Source of the DNA: Ypsolopha sequella
Lineage: Eukaryota > Arthropoda > Insecta > Lepidoptera > Ypsolophidae
Direction of reading: 5' to 3'
Assembly (NCBI GenBank): GCA_934047225.1
Contig: OW203988.1
Span: forward strand, 9,706,229-9,770,228
Length of the DNA: 64,000 nt
Below are positions 13,166 through 26,377 of this stretch, piece after piece (within the stretch, counting starts at the first letter, position 1; each line of letters starts with the position of its first letter). A program made the position numbers and the translations under genes. A model generated the notes under the pieces. It was not told the DNA's origin, made no database searches, and was given only the letters and a program-made list of their open reading frames with translations.

Positions 13166-13586
13166 TAGGTCTTTACATATGAAATTGCCGAAATTTTCTT
13201 ACAGATTGATGAGTTCATAATTCCTGTAATTCAATAGCTATTTCAATTATTTGTTTTTTGTTTGTAAGTTGATTTCAAGGTTTTACATCTACATATTAAA
13301 TTTTGTTTTTATTGTCAGTTTGATAACCAAAATTCTAATTTCAAAAACAGTTCGTCCTAAACGTCATCCATTTCCATGATAAGATTCGTAATCATTTTAT
13401 ACAGCTGACACTTTTCAAATATTAAATGTATGTTGCTGTTAGCTTAATGTTGTCTCAATCTTTCACAAAAGAAATTGCATAATTTGGATTTGTCATTCCT
13501 AAAGAAAATGCAAAAATGTTAGTACTGAACATTGAGTTTCCTTTAAATTCTCTATAGAAAACGGCAATTTCATATGTAAAGATCTA
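13166..13586 (+). mobile_element. Mariner-type MITE, family B copy 3
   Basis: The best preserved copy: TAGGTCTTTACATATGAAAT at the left and its near-perfect complement at the right (TATGTAAAGATCTA). TA is present at both edges. It has no transposase frame. Confidence 0.8.
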
Positions 13587-14872
13587 ATATATCAAAAATT
13601 GAACTTCATGCTCTGATAGACTTCGATTCATCTCATGAACTGTCGTTTTGAAGTGGATACTTCTTTGTTCATATCTCGTACAGGAGGATGCCTCAGATGT
13701 TCAGAACTTGTACGTCACTTCAAATATAATTTGTTTTCTGGTTATAGATAATTGCATTTTTTAATCATTTATTATTTGTTATTATTAGTTATCATTTATG
13801 ATAAATTAATACTTATTTGATCAGAATAATGAAAAAAAAATAACCTGGTGATATATGACTGATATCATTATAATATCTATGGCCGCTATTGATTACCCTG
13901 TGTGAATGTGTGAAGAGGCGACTTAAGAAGTATACACTTAATCGCTTATTGGATAACGCTTTAAGCGGCTGCACAATGCTAAAATTCAGTCCTGCTCTAA
14001 CGCGTTTGTTTTTTAACTGTCTATCCTGCTCTAATCAGATGCCGCGCACGCAAATTTTCAGTTATTTTGAAAACGCGGCTACATTAGGACATTAACTATA
14101 ATTTCTTAGTGTAATAAATATGTTTTTTCCTAGTAAGTATCTGCCTGTGTTGGTTTCGTTTCAGTCGGTTTTGAAATATGGACACTGAATCGCTTTTTTT
14201 GTGAAATTCATGCTTTTAAAAAAATACTTTAATTAAAAGAAGATCGAAAATATGTTTATTTATAAAGTGTAATTAATAATAATAGTCAAAAAACACGACA
14301 TATGTTTTTCAAATTTTCGCCGTCTACATTGACGGAACTGAATCCAATGCAAAACTTAGCATTGTGGAGCCCCTTAACCAGTTTGTATGACTAAGGTGTC
14401 ATTAGAATCTCTATAGCTCTATACCATCCGGATTGGCACTGGGTATAAAAGTATTAAATAAAAATAAATACATACAAAACATATAGGGATACATACAAAA
14501 CAACACGTATCCAATGTAGAGCTGTCCCCTGACTGCACTGGGTGTCGTTACTACGTTCATTTTGAAATTATGGCGGTCGTGTTTTTTAATATTTTTTGTT
14601 AATTTTTTTTATTTTTCTGAACATTTTGTGTGGTGTGTGCGATGGGTCCATTTTTTTAATTATTTTTGCATGGCGCCGCCGTCTGGTCCTTTTTTCTCTA
14701 GTAATATTTTACAAAGAAGTGAGCATCCAATATGTGCAATTATTAACTAGTGTGTTAAGTAGTTGCATAAATTCGGTGGACAGCAGCGACAGTCAAGCCA
14801 GGATGAGTATCTCGGCGGCGGCGGTGCAATCGGTAGCGCAAAAGAACGCAGATTCGAACGCTGGCCCTAGAA

Positions 14873-15350
14873 TTTTTAGGGTTCCGTACCTAAAAGGTAC
14901 AAAAGGAACCTTTATGGTGAGACTCCGTTGTCCGTCCGTCCGTATGTCACAGCCTCACAACTTTAGCACCGTTAAATGGCATGAAATTTGTCATTTTCAT
15001 TTGTCAAATCATTTGTCACTGTCACTCCAAGCGAAAAATGGCAAACACATGAAATTTGGCACAAAAATAGCATTAATTTGTTCACATATCACGGTGTGGC
15101 TATATTTAATTGCATCCATTTCGAGAAATCCTTGAAAAACGATAAAAACTTGTATGTCCCCCTTCCCTTAACTCCAAAACTGATGGACTAAAAAAATATG
15201 AAAAAAATCATGGTAATATGTGTTTATGTAAAGATTACAGGAAAAATAAAGCGATTGAGAAATTCACGAAAAAAATTACAAAATTAAATTTATCATCCAC
15301 AATACGGAACCCTAGGTACGCGAGTCTGACTCGCACTTGGCCGGTTTTTA
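14873..15350 (+). repeat. SINE-like repeat (GGTTCCGTACC family), long copy
   Basis: It starts TTTTTAGGGTTCCGTACC, contains a CCGTTGTCCGTCCGTCCG block, and ends ACGGAACCCTAGGTACGCG then GACTCGCACTTGGCCGGTTTTT. It is about 480 bp against roughly 215 bp for the copy at 3631, so subfamilies with different internal lengths exist. Its 3' half matches the inverted copy at 29249-29922. Confidence 0.75.
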
Positions 15351-15787
15351 TTTTTAAAATATTTTATTGAAGTTTGTTTCTGATTGATCTTTTCTAGTTT
15401 GTAATGTACATAATGTTCTCTTATAATATTTGTTGGTATAAAATATATTCACTTTTGAAAAGCGAAAATGCCGGGTCCAGATCGGACCCGAAATATATCT
15501 TAAATTGTTCAATTTTATAATATAAAGTATTTAATTTAATTATTTACTCGTATTAATATTATAATATTTGTTGTTTTGTATGATCGATGATATCGTGCTC
15601 TGTATTTTTGTACCACGTGGTCGACACAGAATGTTAATCTTTAGAAAGACATACCATGGACATACCTGATAAATGAAAAGAAAGCATAAAAAACTACCAG
15701 AACAGATATAAAAAGTTCCAACGGTGTTTGCTATTCCGTTGACGATCAAAACTTAAATTGTATCTACAAGTCCAAACTGAAAGTTAC

Positions 15788-15893
15788 TTTAAATAACTTT
15801 ACAATAACATCGTGTCGCGTGGCTTCTGAACTAGCAATAGCAATACATAAACCTATTTAGCGATATAAGTTCACCGATTTTCCGAGGTATGTA
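15788..15893 (+). repeat. Direct duplicate block, copy 1
   Basis: About 105 bp starting CTTTAAATAACTTTACAATA, nearly identical to 16790-16898. The two copies are about 1 kb apart in the same orientation and enclose the TTAA MITE at 16205-16627. Confidence 0.8.
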
Positions 15894-16103
15894 TATACCT
15901 ACTATAGTCAAAAGAGAGCATAAAAAAACTGCCAGAAAATATATAAAACATCAATTCTTCTATATCACTACTAGAAAACATATTCAGTACGTAGCTAAAT
16001 AGTATAATTTTACTTTTAATCAAGATACAATATAAGAAACCGACTGACTCGCGTGCGATTGTCACTTTTTATTTCCTTCTTATTTTTTATTATGTACAGG
16101 AAA

Positions 16104-16172
16104 AGCAAGTGGCCAGTATTCGAGTTTTATGTCCGAGTTCGCAAAATAATACTGGCCACTTGGCCACTTGCT
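16104..16172. repeat. Short inverted repeat
   Basis: AGCAAGTGGCCAGTAT is repeated inverted as ATACTGGCCACTTG about 35 bp downstream. It could form a strong hairpin. No function is evident. Confidence 0.7.
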
Positions 16173-16204
16173 CATACTTTATGTTATTAAAAAAAAACAG
16201 CACG

Positions 16205-16627
16205 TTAAGAGGCTATGCGAATTTTATTTTTGTCACTGTCACTCCAAGCGAAAAATCGCGCAGTGCGAGAGGGGCGGATTCAGAGCAAAAGGGAAAAAAG
16301 TTAGTATTATATTTTTATTAAAAAAACTAAAATAGCTAACAAAATTCAAATATCAAATCTCTAGATATTGTTTAAACACACCTAATAAAATATGTTTGAG
16401 TTCTGTATATGGTTCCTATTCGTCAAACGAGGAGAAAAAGTGTGTTTGAAGACCTCATTTCAACAATTATTTCTATCGAGGAAAATTTATCCAAACATGT
16501 TTTCCAATTTCAAAACCCTAGATTATATAGTCAAAATGCATATACCAGAAATTAATTCAAATTTTCCGTGTATTTCATGAAATACACAGAAAAGAAAAAC
16601 CCGTATTTTTTTCGCATATCGCCTTAA
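16205..16627 (+). mobile_element. TTAA-flanked MITE, family E subtype 1 copy 2
   Basis: Same orientation as and closely similar to 11907-12331, with TTAA at 16205-16208 and 16624-16627. The two copies sit at unrelated flanks, so the TTAA is the transposition boundary rather than part of a larger duplication. Confidence 0.75.
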
Positions 16628-16789
16628 CAATAGATTTGCAAATACTTTTTCTGCCCGCTCAAGCACGTTAACAATGGATTTTCATACACTTTTTCCGCCC
16701 GCATATTTGTATGACAGTAATGACGTATTTTCTGCATCGTTTTCAAAAAAGTAATAAGGTACTTTCCGAGCAGGTGTAGTATAAAAATA

Positions 16790-16898
16790 CTTTAAATAAC
16801 TTTACAATAACATCGTGTCGCGTGCTTTCTGAACTAGCAATAGCAATACATAAACCTTCTGTTTACCGATACAAGTTCACCGATTTGCCGAGGTATGT
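16790..16898 (+). repeat. Direct duplicate block, copy 2
   Basis: Partner of 15788-15893, differing by a few substitutions and a small indel. Confidence 0.8.
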
Positions 16899-17273
16899 GA
16901 GACGAAGTTTATGATTTATGAATAGATTCACAATTGATGGCTACGTTACGGTTAAATCCAGTATGTTGAAGGCAGGCGAAACCGTTTTATTTCTAAATAG
17001 AAAAAGTTTCAATATGTTTAGAACATATTGTCTGTATTAGATTTGACGATACTAGGTATGTCTCATGTCAAAAGTATATTTTTTTGCACGAAGGAGAAAA
17101 TTTACAGTTCGTGATAGTGAGAAAAAGGTGCGTGAGCCATTTCACATTGTCGCGAACTTTTCAATGTTGCAATTCCCATAGTTTAATTCAAAAAAGATTT
17201 TTTTAATATTTTTTTCGGATAATGTACGCCATTTAGCCAATTTGGAGCTTAGCCGTAACATTTTTGCAAGGAA

Positions 17274-17293
17274 TAGAATAGAATAGAATAGAT
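17274..17293. repeat. (GAATA)n microsatellite
   Basis: Four pentanucleotide units of GAATA in a row, continuing the sequence AGGAATAGAATA. Confidence 0.85.
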
Positions 17294-17747
17294 TTTCATT
17301 TGTTTTCCAAAATAATACAAAATCTGTTCCATTTTGAAGTATTTAGGCGAAAAAAAATGGTCAAAGACTCGGCATGTGGCTATTAAGCATGCAGATTAAT
17401 AGCAGACGATTTTCAGTCTAAGCCAAGCATCAGTATATAATAAGTTGGAACAAAGTTAAAAATAATTAAAGGATAAAAACAAAATATTATGAACTCATAT
17501 AAGCTTTCCATAAATCAAAAAAAAGGCTGCAAGTCGTCCAGAGTGTAAAGGTAATCTGCATACAAATGTAATCATGCTTACCTTCACTTCATTTGATAAC
17601 CACCCCCCCTGATTTTTCTACTTATTATTTTTCTACTTTCTTGTCTTCTTATCTTATTATCTCGGGGCCACAGTACATATTCACGGCGTGCTATCCCAAC
17701 GCGAACAGACATACCCCAAGACTTCGCTAGAGTGGTTTATTATTCAC

Positions 17748-17945
17748 TAGCTTTTACCTGCGGCTTCGCCCGCACTGATTCCGTTGCATTTTCCCGGGAT
17801 AAAAAATAGCCGATGTCACTGTCCGGCCCATAAATTATCTTTATGCAAAACATTACGTCAATCCGTTGCTCCATAACTGCGTGAAAGAAGGACAAACCAA
17901 CAAACACACTTTCGCATTTATAATAGGGGTACGGATTTACGAACT
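17748..17945 (+). repeat. RTE-type LINE tail or derived SINE
   Basis: It contains CTGCGGCTTCGCCCGC, then GATAAAAAATAGCCGATGTC, a conserved CAATCCGTTGCTCCATAACTG block, and an end near TTTATAATAGGGGTACGG. I recognise this as the widespread insect retroposon whose end resembles RTE-clade 3' sequences. It has no open frame. Confidence 0.6.
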
Positions 17946-18035
17946 TATAATACCGTCTTCAGAGTAAAGAAAGAAAGACAGGAGACAGTGGACAAATAAT
18001 ATCAACCAGTGAAAAGATACATCTTCATCACTATA

Positions 18036-18574
18036 TAGTATAAAACAAAGTCGCTTCCCGCTGTCTGTCCCTATGTATGCTTAGATCTTTAAAACTACGC
18101 AACGGAATTTGATGCGTTCTTTTTAAATAGTTAAGAGTGATTGAAGGGGAAGGTTTATATGTATACATGCATAATATAGTAGAGAAACACTGATAATTTA
18201 AGAGGTTTCTAATGTGATGTCGTAAATAAACTCATATTTTTGCGCTTACAATGCAAACGCTGGCTGAACCAGCTGAACACTGAGATAGATCAAAATAATG
18301 TACTACAGTATTGTACACCTTAAAAAGCTCTACAAAAATGGTATATGGGATAATTTTACTAGGGATAACCCACAAAAACCATTTTTTATCCTTTACTTTT
18401 TACGAGAAATAATGGCTTATTTACGGAGCAATTTTAAGCAATACAGCATTAAACCTTATCCAATTAAGTACCTTAAATACATTGTGCATTTAATATAGAT
18501 CAATATGGCCTTTTACAGCATGTAATTATCAGGATTGCACCCGTGCGAAGCCGGGGCGGGTCGCTAGTTAGGTA
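18036..18574 (-). repeat. RTE-tail-like repeat, long copy
   Basis: Read on the minus strand it starts CTAGCGACCCGCCCCGGCTT and carries ATCAAATTCCGTTGCGTAG and the GGACAGACAGCGGGAAGCGA block near its end. The same end blocks occur on the plus strand at 28881-29048 in a shorter copy. Confidence 0.65.
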
Positions 18575-18880
18575 TATTTGTTGAATTCAACGCCTAGATG
18601 CAGCTCGCAGGTTTGTGATAGCGGCAGCGAGCGCCTGAAATCATGCACATTTCCTCCCCTCCATTAAACACAACGAATGGCCATCAGTAATGTTTCCTGC
18701 ATCGCCCATTAGCCGTCATAGATACGAGCGTAATGATATCACTAGACACAGTACACGCCAAATAACTTTGCGGGTGATACGACTAAGAAATTTGTTCGCT
18801 GTCCTGGGCAGTATAAATATCAATAAGTGGACCGAATAACGGTTCAGTTATACATTTAGGGAAAGTCAAAAAAAGTAAAC

Positions 18881-19047
18881 CAGGGCCCGTAGCATAGTGT
18901 TTAATCGCGCGCGATGCGATTTTGTTGAATCACAAGTGCGAGGAGCGTGACACGATGTTTTTGCGATTAAACAGTACGTCACGCTCATTGCACTTGTGAT
19001 TCAACCAGTGGCGTCGCGCGCGGTTAAACACTATGCTACGGGCCCTG
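18881..19047. mobile_element. Stem-loop MITE with GC-rich termini
   Basis: 167 bp with terminal inverted repeats CAGGGCCCGTAGCATAGTGT and its complement. The arms extend inward with a few mismatches around the GCGCGC block. I could not find a matching 8-bp direct repeat, so the superfamily is open. Confidence 0.8.
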
Positions 19048-22000
19048 GACCTCAAATTTATTTCCGTATAGTTATTTATAGTCAATAGGTACCGTCTTGG
19101 CGAGCACCCTTCATCCTAGGTCCATCGACGACGTTCACCACCAGACGCGGTACGTTCACCACCACCACAATGGTGCCCATTGTAGTGAAAAAAAAACCGA
19201 GTCAACTGTTTGACATTTGGGTCAAGTTTAGGTTTTCTTTGCACTCATAAATATACTATACTATAATATCTGGTAGCAAAATTGGAGGTATAGCGAAGAA
19301 AAGCACTCAGAGCAGAAGAACTTGTACGACTATAATGGTGGGTGTGGAGGAAGCAAAAGAGATGTGTCAGAATCGTAGTATATGGAAATCTGTAGTCTAT
19401 GTCTACCCCTCTGGAAGCAGGCACGAGTAATGTATGTATTCGCAAAATTCTAAGCATCCTGTCTCCATTTTATAAATAAATTGAATTTCTCCGTTTCATA
19501 CAAAAAGGCGCATCTTATTTCCGCCGCGTCTCTACTTAAAATTCGTTATTATGGACTTTTTTCCGTTATTTTGTTCATCACAAAGGTCTTCATTAATCGC
19601 CGTAAAAGAGCGGAAGTGCCGTGAAGATCGTACGAGTACCTACTAGGCTGGAGGGGGTCCCCTTAGCGGCTGAATTCATTATTATCTCCAACGACGACGG
19701 CGCGCCTCAAAGAGCTTGCTGAGTTATCAGTCTTGCCGACGATCAAGAGGAGAGGTTTATTGCACTTCTCTTCAACTTTTCAACCGATATTGAGGTTAAC
19801 TGTTGAGCTAGATATTGATTCACTTGATAAGGAGTTCAATTTTCAAAAGGTGAGCACAGCTGACAAAAGGTTTTAATTCATGTCCTCAAGGCAGTAACCT
19901 ACATAAATAGTTGGCAGTTTTATGAAATGGCCGCGGAGATAAATGAGATCTTCTTAATTAGGTCGCCTTTTAATTAAAGCCACCTAAAGATTCGTTCACT
20001 TGCACTTGACAAAACCACTGCTGGAACACACTCCTCTTAATCCTACAACAATAGATCGCAGTCCAAGTAGTGGCTTGTTCTATTTTCCAAAAGTTATGGG
20101 GCTCAAAAAATGACCAGCTTCACCGGGAAACAGGTTCGCCGGTTTGCACGACCTACAAAGAGGCCTATACTCAACAGACTGATTGATGATGATGATGAAT
20201 TGGCCATACAATAACACTTCCGGGGTGCAGCTGGTAACTGCTTCCACTTGACGGTTTAAAACACATCTTCAGCCAGAGATTATAAACTCTGAAAAGTCGA
20301 TCAATCACCGCGCTGTCGAAACTTCTTGTTTCACTTCCCGTTTTGCAGAGAGATGAGCAGTACCAACGTAAATAGATTAGTACACGAGGAACAGCTAAAG
20401 AATTCAGGATTTTAGTATCCCAGAGTAAGTTTCAACTGAAGCACTGAAATATTAACAAAGTTATCTCCTCTAAAAGCTGGCTATTATCCGTAGACTATTA
20501 TTAGTTTGATATAAAGTCAGTGCCCGTGACTCCAGTCTAAGTGGAAACTGATATTTTATTAATCAGAGCACAGTCTACACCCAAGACTTTTAATTAAAAT
20601 TCGCCCATCGTCATTTAGCCGTCACTTATGAAGTTGAATAAATGTAGAGCTCATTATAAAATCTTGCTACTGCACCTTGTAAGACGTTAATTACCTAAGG
20701 TTGGCTTTCATTAATCATCGTATAGCCTTAGGATATCTTTACGGCCCTAATTACTGTATACCTCCCCTCCCTTAACTTCCTCCAATATAGGTCGTGGCGC
20801 TATAATGGTTTACGGGTATCGTTTGTCGCGTACATTATTGCAGTGATAGCTGGTGGACAGTCGCGCAGTCAAGACGCTCACTTGGCACCAACCGGACACT
20901 TGAGACGCTGGCTGCTGCCCAACGCGCTTTATCTTAATGCACTCGCCTGTCCACTCCCCTCTCAGCCGACATAACTCGCTTCTCCACTCCACAATTGTTT
21001 CAGCCATGCGACGTTTTGTTAGCGCTGAAACTTTATACGACCACTGTTCCGCTTTAACGCAAGCTGGCGACAGTAATATCGCTAAATAATGTACCTAATT
21101 TTCGAGAGATCCTTCCGCTGTCTTGGTGGGAATTCTCGTAAAATGGCGCCGGAGCCTGCGGGAAAGGAATTTAATTCGGGTGTTGCTCCTCACTAGGACT
21201 GACGGCCTGTGACATGGTACGCCTCGTCACGCCACGATTTTTCGCCACAATTTATAGGGCTAAAGGCAATTTCTTGCCAAAAAATAAAGCTCTTTGTTTG
21301 TGCTATGTATTTAAAAGATTTCAGTTCATAGATCATAGATAGAATATATGTATTGATTTTCTTGATTAAGAAACAAACAGTTTACAGTTATTACATATTT
21401 GATAACGTCTAATAGCCAATTATATTTAAAAAAAAAACACAATAATGCTACTGCCTAAGATATTTTAACAAAGAAATTACATAATTCACTCTTAAATCGA
21501 CCCAAGGAAAGATTGAAATCCTTATTGTAAGAATTACAGGTTCTGATTAAGAACTTGTTTTTATTTATATAAAAAAAACGGCTCACCTCAATACGTGTTA
21601 TGATCGGGAAAGCCGACCAGTTTCAGCAGATTTAGACTGCCTTCATCTGGGCGAGTAAAGACGTTTACGCGATGACGTTACGCCTCACATTGTGTTTTTT
21701 TAAATATAAATCATGAATTATCCTCAAGTCTCATTTAATTCTATAGGTAACTTGTTTTTAGTATAATTGGTCTCCGCAAATGGAAAGTAAAATAATTTTA
21801 CATGGAAGCTAGGTATGCTGAAGGCAATTTGCTTTTTGGCTCATTTCAGAAGCAAAGGGGTCTTTTGGGTCTTCGATTAAAATTGTAAAAAGGTTTGAGG
21901 ATTTTACATTTTTGACAAAATATTACAAAACTTGAAGACGCCCTCCAGCGTTGTTCAGCGTTGTACCATTTCACTTGAACCGTAGAAATCTTTTAAAATC

Positions 22001-22796
22001 TTTTCTTAGCGAGTGTCTACACAGTACAAGAAGCCTATAGTCCAAATTTGATGTTCCTAGGTCCAGCCGTTTGGTCTAGGCATTGCTAAATTGCAATGCT
22101 ACGCCAGTCAGTCAGACAATCAGGCTCACTCTCCGACTTAAATTCGGACCTACACGGCGGGGTTTGAACTCTTCAAAATGTATCAAAGCAGAAAAAGCTA
22201 TGCGAAAAAAAACAATAAGTAAACAGAAATCTTATTGCCTTGTAGTCGTATACTACAGACATCAAGGCAACAAAGCCCGATCTTACAGCACATGACATAC
22301 TCAAGCGAGCTATAGGATTTGCCTTTTCTCTTACGAGCCATCAACTTTACTATGCTGCCATGTCAGTTCGGGAAATACATTTCCTGTCTTATATCTAAAC
22401 ATATTCCGTGGAAAGCGCTGACGTTATATAAGGGAGAACATTCAGGGTTCTAAGCCGAAAGAAATTTCCTGAAAATTGTGGTTTTCTTTCAATTACGGTT
22501 TAGGATTTTCCTGGTAGCTTCTTTTTACAGGATCGGCGGCAAGAAAGAGTAACATGTACAAGTTTTTATGGTCTTTTAGTCGGACTACTAAATCGGATCG
22601 CGAGTTCAATTCAAAGCATCGAAAACTCGCTGCTGAACATGGCTACAATCGCTAGGTATCAGTCGTAAAAAAGAGAGAACGGCTGTAGCTTGGATACGCA
22701 GGAAACTCCCCTATTGCCTCTGCAGTACACCCATCTCTAGTGATAAAGCCTGTTCATCGGCACTTTCAAAACAAATATATGTATTTAACATTCTAT
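19048..22796. other. Mainly unassigned, low-repeat DNA
   Basis: This is one of the less repeat-dense parts of the window. A TGATGATGATGAT tract near 20185-20200 resembles a LINE tail. A GC-richer patch at about 20800-21250 has a 65-codon minus-strand ATG frame (20810-21007) but no recognised domain. Around 22000-22140 there is a tail-like retroposon fragment. No gene can be supported. Confidence 0.4.
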
Positions 22797-23150
22797 AGAA
22801 GTATGCGAAATGTACAAATGTGGAATTATAGATGCTACTAGCCATTTGTTGGACGCAAAAAGTCACCAACGAGGAGGTTACGACGCGCCTACTCAAATCA
22901 TAAGAGAAAAGTTGCATATTCGTTTCATGTACTGAGACACGACAGATACGAACTCCCTCAACACTTCATGATGGGCAAAGTGGCTAGCAAAAGGAGTGTT
23001 ATTCGGAGAAAAATGTTATGGTTTCGAAAGATCCGAGAATAGATGGGTATCGCGAGTGCACCCGAATTATTTCACCTCGCGAGAGATAAGGATATATACC
23101 TATGTATATATGCCTATAGGAATGCAGAGCTGACTGCCAACCTCCAGTGA
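22797..23150 (+). pseudogene. C-terminal fragment of a non-LTR retrotransposon ORF2
   Basis: Three pieces in plus-strand frames together match the end of insect LINE endonuclease-reverse transcriptase proteins. First comes a segment with W-T-x-x-V-T-N-E-E-V near 22840-22900. After a frame change there is a block reading FHVLRHDRYELPQHFMMGKV from about 22920, then RRKMLWFRKIRE, an in-frame TAG where tryptophan is expected, and PELFHLARDKD, ending at a TGA at 23148-23150. The pattern 'H-V-L-R-x-D-R-Y ... G-K ... R-R-K-x-x-W-x-R-x-I-R-E-W ... E-L-F-x-x-A' is known from this family. At least one frameshift and one nonsense codon show it is dead. It is 5' truncated, with no reverse transcriptase core nearby. 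Confidence 0.75.
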
Positions 23151-24439
23151 TTTCAGGGGCAGTTTGTGAAGAACATTTTATAGTTGTCATCTCCATCTTA
23201 TATGAGTATCTCGACGGTCTTAATCATGGCAATCGTTGATTCAATTACATCCATGAATTCAAAAATATATCCGGATATTAGAAATATAGAAAATTTGAAA
23301 ATGGTTGTTTTATTGTACAGATAGTAGAAGAGTAAAAAGAGGCGAGGCGTTAATCAGTCTACTAGGTCTACTGCAAAATCTACGGAAGTCAGTAACAGTT
23401 TATTGACTAATCTACGTAACTGCACGAGACTAAATTGTCTTCTCAAGACGTCATGCTAGATCACGACGGGTCGCTTGGCGGAACCTTCTCGTCATGATGG
23501 TGGTTACGAGCCACGGCCTACCACTAGTTGAAAGGATTTGTTAGTTTGTTGGGTCCTGGGACTTGATCTTACTGTTCAGCATGTATTAAATTCCGAAGAG
23601 CCCGTCCCCGTCACGTTTGGGCATTAAACCCATAGAGTTGGTATGGCCATGGGAAAGTTGGAGGGTAATTTTCAGGGTGTATTTCGGTATACACCACTGT
23701 ATTTAGTGCTAATCAAAAATCGTACACAGCAACACAGTTCCAAACAAAATCTTGTTTTGATGGAACAAGTTACGTTCGAGTATTTATACTCGCTCCGTTC
23801 CAGCACAGGTAGTAGGCGGATATAAAGCTGATATCGGCATTCGGGGTAGAAATCAACATAGAATTCGCCTTTAACGGTTTCGTATAAGGACCAAAATGCA
23901 CTAAACGTCGAGAAAGCTCACATGGCGCAATGTGTAATCGCAAAATACGTACAACATACATCGCCAACTTCGATAAAGTTAGATTACGACTTTCCATAAA
24001 AATGGGCTACCCCTTATGTTCACGAAGAACTCGACTCGAGTCGGCGCGTATAACATCATTGGTCGGCACATTTTAGGTATAAAGTACCAAAAAGAAATTT
24101 TACTGTGCTTGATTGTACAACATTATGCGAGGGCTGTGTACTCCTGTAATTTGTATAACTCTGCAGGACTAATGTGTAGTCAATATGTAGATGTTTGTAA
24201 ACGGAGTATGCAGTTGGAGCTCCTTAGTAAATAAATAAAATGACCTGCAAATGTTTGTCGTTAACGATGTAGTTTATATGTACGGTACCTCATTTGTAAA
24301 CATAAACGAATTTTCAAAATATTTGAGAAATGTGACGCCATTGAAGATTTTTCGTCTTTATTACGCAATCCCAGTGCAATTCTCTACCTTGAGCATGCTA
24401 GATTTCAGCTCAACCAGCCCAGCCATTGCCAGCCTAAGC

Positions 24440-24740
24440 TTCCGCTGTCTGACCGTCCGTCCGTCCGTCACAGGAGCTCTCCAGCTTTAGTCGTAATTGG
24501 TAGCCAGTTGAAATTAGTACAGATTACGTGTTACTATGGCATCTTTCACGGCAAACAATAAAATTAAAAAAAAAACCCAAGGGGTGTCGCTATACAAAAC
24601 ATACTCGAAAAAGTTGCATTTTTAACGTTATCATGTCCCCCACTTATCTCCGAAACGAAAGGACCTAAAAAAATTGAAATATAGCGGTTAAGATACTAGG
24701 AAATATCTGAAAAGTACCTTTTTTCAGTTTAAGAATCCAC
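24440..24740 (+). repeat. Degenerate SINE-like copy (GGTTCCGTACC family)
   Basis: The CCGTCCGTCCGTCAC block, the GAAATTAGTACAG-type segment and the TCCCCCACTTATCTCCGAAA block correspond to internal blocks of the longer copies at 14873 and 29249. The conserved ends are not clear. Confidence 0.45.
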
Positions 24741-25338
24741 TGACAAGTTTAAGACGTGTAAGCCGACCTCGTTCATTACACCATAGTACACTGTTTTTGA
24801 TAACATTGTCGAGAGGGCGACTACTCACGATTTTGAGCCCTTATCACAACGCAGTATGATACAAAACTAGTAATTACATAATATATCTTCGAAAGTACAC
24901 ATGTGTGTATATGAGAATGGATGCGACAGCGGAGCGATTAGCCGTGACTTGGCATTTAGTAGAGCTAATATGCAATCAAACGGTAACAACTTGACGGCTA
25001 GCTAGCTTCGAGCGCTATGAATTCAAATCGAGCTTGTAATTGCTGCATATCATTAGCAAACAGCTAACGACAACAGGGATAATTTCAGCGCTGACATAAC
25101 CGCTATTTTGTTTACAAAAGCGGTACCAGCGCATATCTCGCGGCGCCTGAGGACCTTAGGTATTCATTTTCATTCAATGATAGACATCTAGGTACGGTAT
25201 TTAAATATATGCAAAGACGAAATACTTCTCAGCGTCTTTGCATAAATACAGTTGATAGACGTTTGGCACATTTAAACTGCATGTAAACTTATCTTGTCTG
25301 AGAATCAGTCTGGCGATCAGTCTGGCGATCGAGTGAGG

Positions 25339-25882
25339 TAAGGGGCCGATCACACAGAGCCGCGTTCTGCGTTTTGCGGTCACTGTAATCTTCTTCTTCT
25401 TCTAAATTCTTTATTGCACAAAACTTAGTTTAATGTACAAAAGGTGGACTTAATGCTAGAAGCATTTTCTCCCCGTCAACCCGACAGAAAGTAAAAGAAA
25501 GATACAGAGGCAGGTGTGTAAAAAGGATTTACAATTTTAAATTTTAAACAAGAAATAAAACAAAAAATACATTTACGTAAGTACTGAATTGTACTGATAT
25601 ATAAGTTTTGTAATTAAATACTAATAATATAAAAAGTAAGCTTCAGAAAAAAAAAATATATATATTATAAAATATATAAGAAGATAATATACTACATAAA
25701 TACTTATAACGTTACGAATATGTATGTATGAATATATATTATATAAAAATATACTTACATAAAACAATATTAAAACATCTCTCTCGGTTTTGATCTTTAA
25801 ACACACAGAACGCAGCTGTCAAGAAGAACGCGCGTACTGATTGTTTGGACCGCGAAACGCGCTTTGAGTAGTCGGCCCCTAA
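25339..25882. mobile_element. GGGGCCGA MITE split by a retroposon insertion
   Basis: The left arm AGGGGCCGATCACACAGAGC...TTTTGCGGTC (25339-25381) is an imperfect inverted repeat of the right arm GGACCGCGAAACGCGC...TAGTCGGCCCCT (25845-25882). Between them lies about 460 bp. It starts TCTTCTTCTTCTAAATTCTT and contains ATTGCACAAAACTTAGTTTA, which looks like a separate dispersed repeat. The simplest reading is a small foldback MITE interrupted by a later insertion. Confidence 0.6.
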
Positions 25883-26377
25883 GGCCTCTTAGGTACCTTC
25901 CCTATGGCGACGACATAAGTCATAATTTTGACTGGGTGGTGTGTTCATAATTCAGTGTTTGCGGAATAACAGAAATATTTATTACTACCTATATATCAAC
26001 AATTTCACCAGAGTTCAGATGCTCCTGGCAATGAATAACACGCAACAAGCCAACAACAAAAACAATAACTTTAATCATACTAAAATTTTATTTTTCAAGG
26101 CAAATAGTTAATTTGAAAGTCACATTTCTAGAATATTCTAGAATGATTCTTTGTTACCATAATACCATAGTTTCATTGAGAAAAAATTTTCTCACTAGAT
26201 CCATGATGGATCTAGCCAATGGATATACTGAGAATGATCGATATTTTTCTCGTAGCGCCCTAGAATTTGCTACGAGACGTAGCACACGAAGCACAAGTTT
26301 TAGACATCCTACGCATAGACACGTAACCATAGATTTAGTATCATCTATGCGCGGAACATAAAAAGTACGGATCAGTA

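Noticed and set aside
14596..15135. A 179-codon plus-strand gene
   Set aside because: More than half of the frame lies in a SINE-like repeat and the first part is a hydrophobic low-complexity translation of T-rich DNA.
20810..21007. Possible first exon of a host gene on the minus strand
   Set aside because: Only a 65-codon ATG frame in a GC-richer patch; no domain, and no donor site I could tie to another exon.
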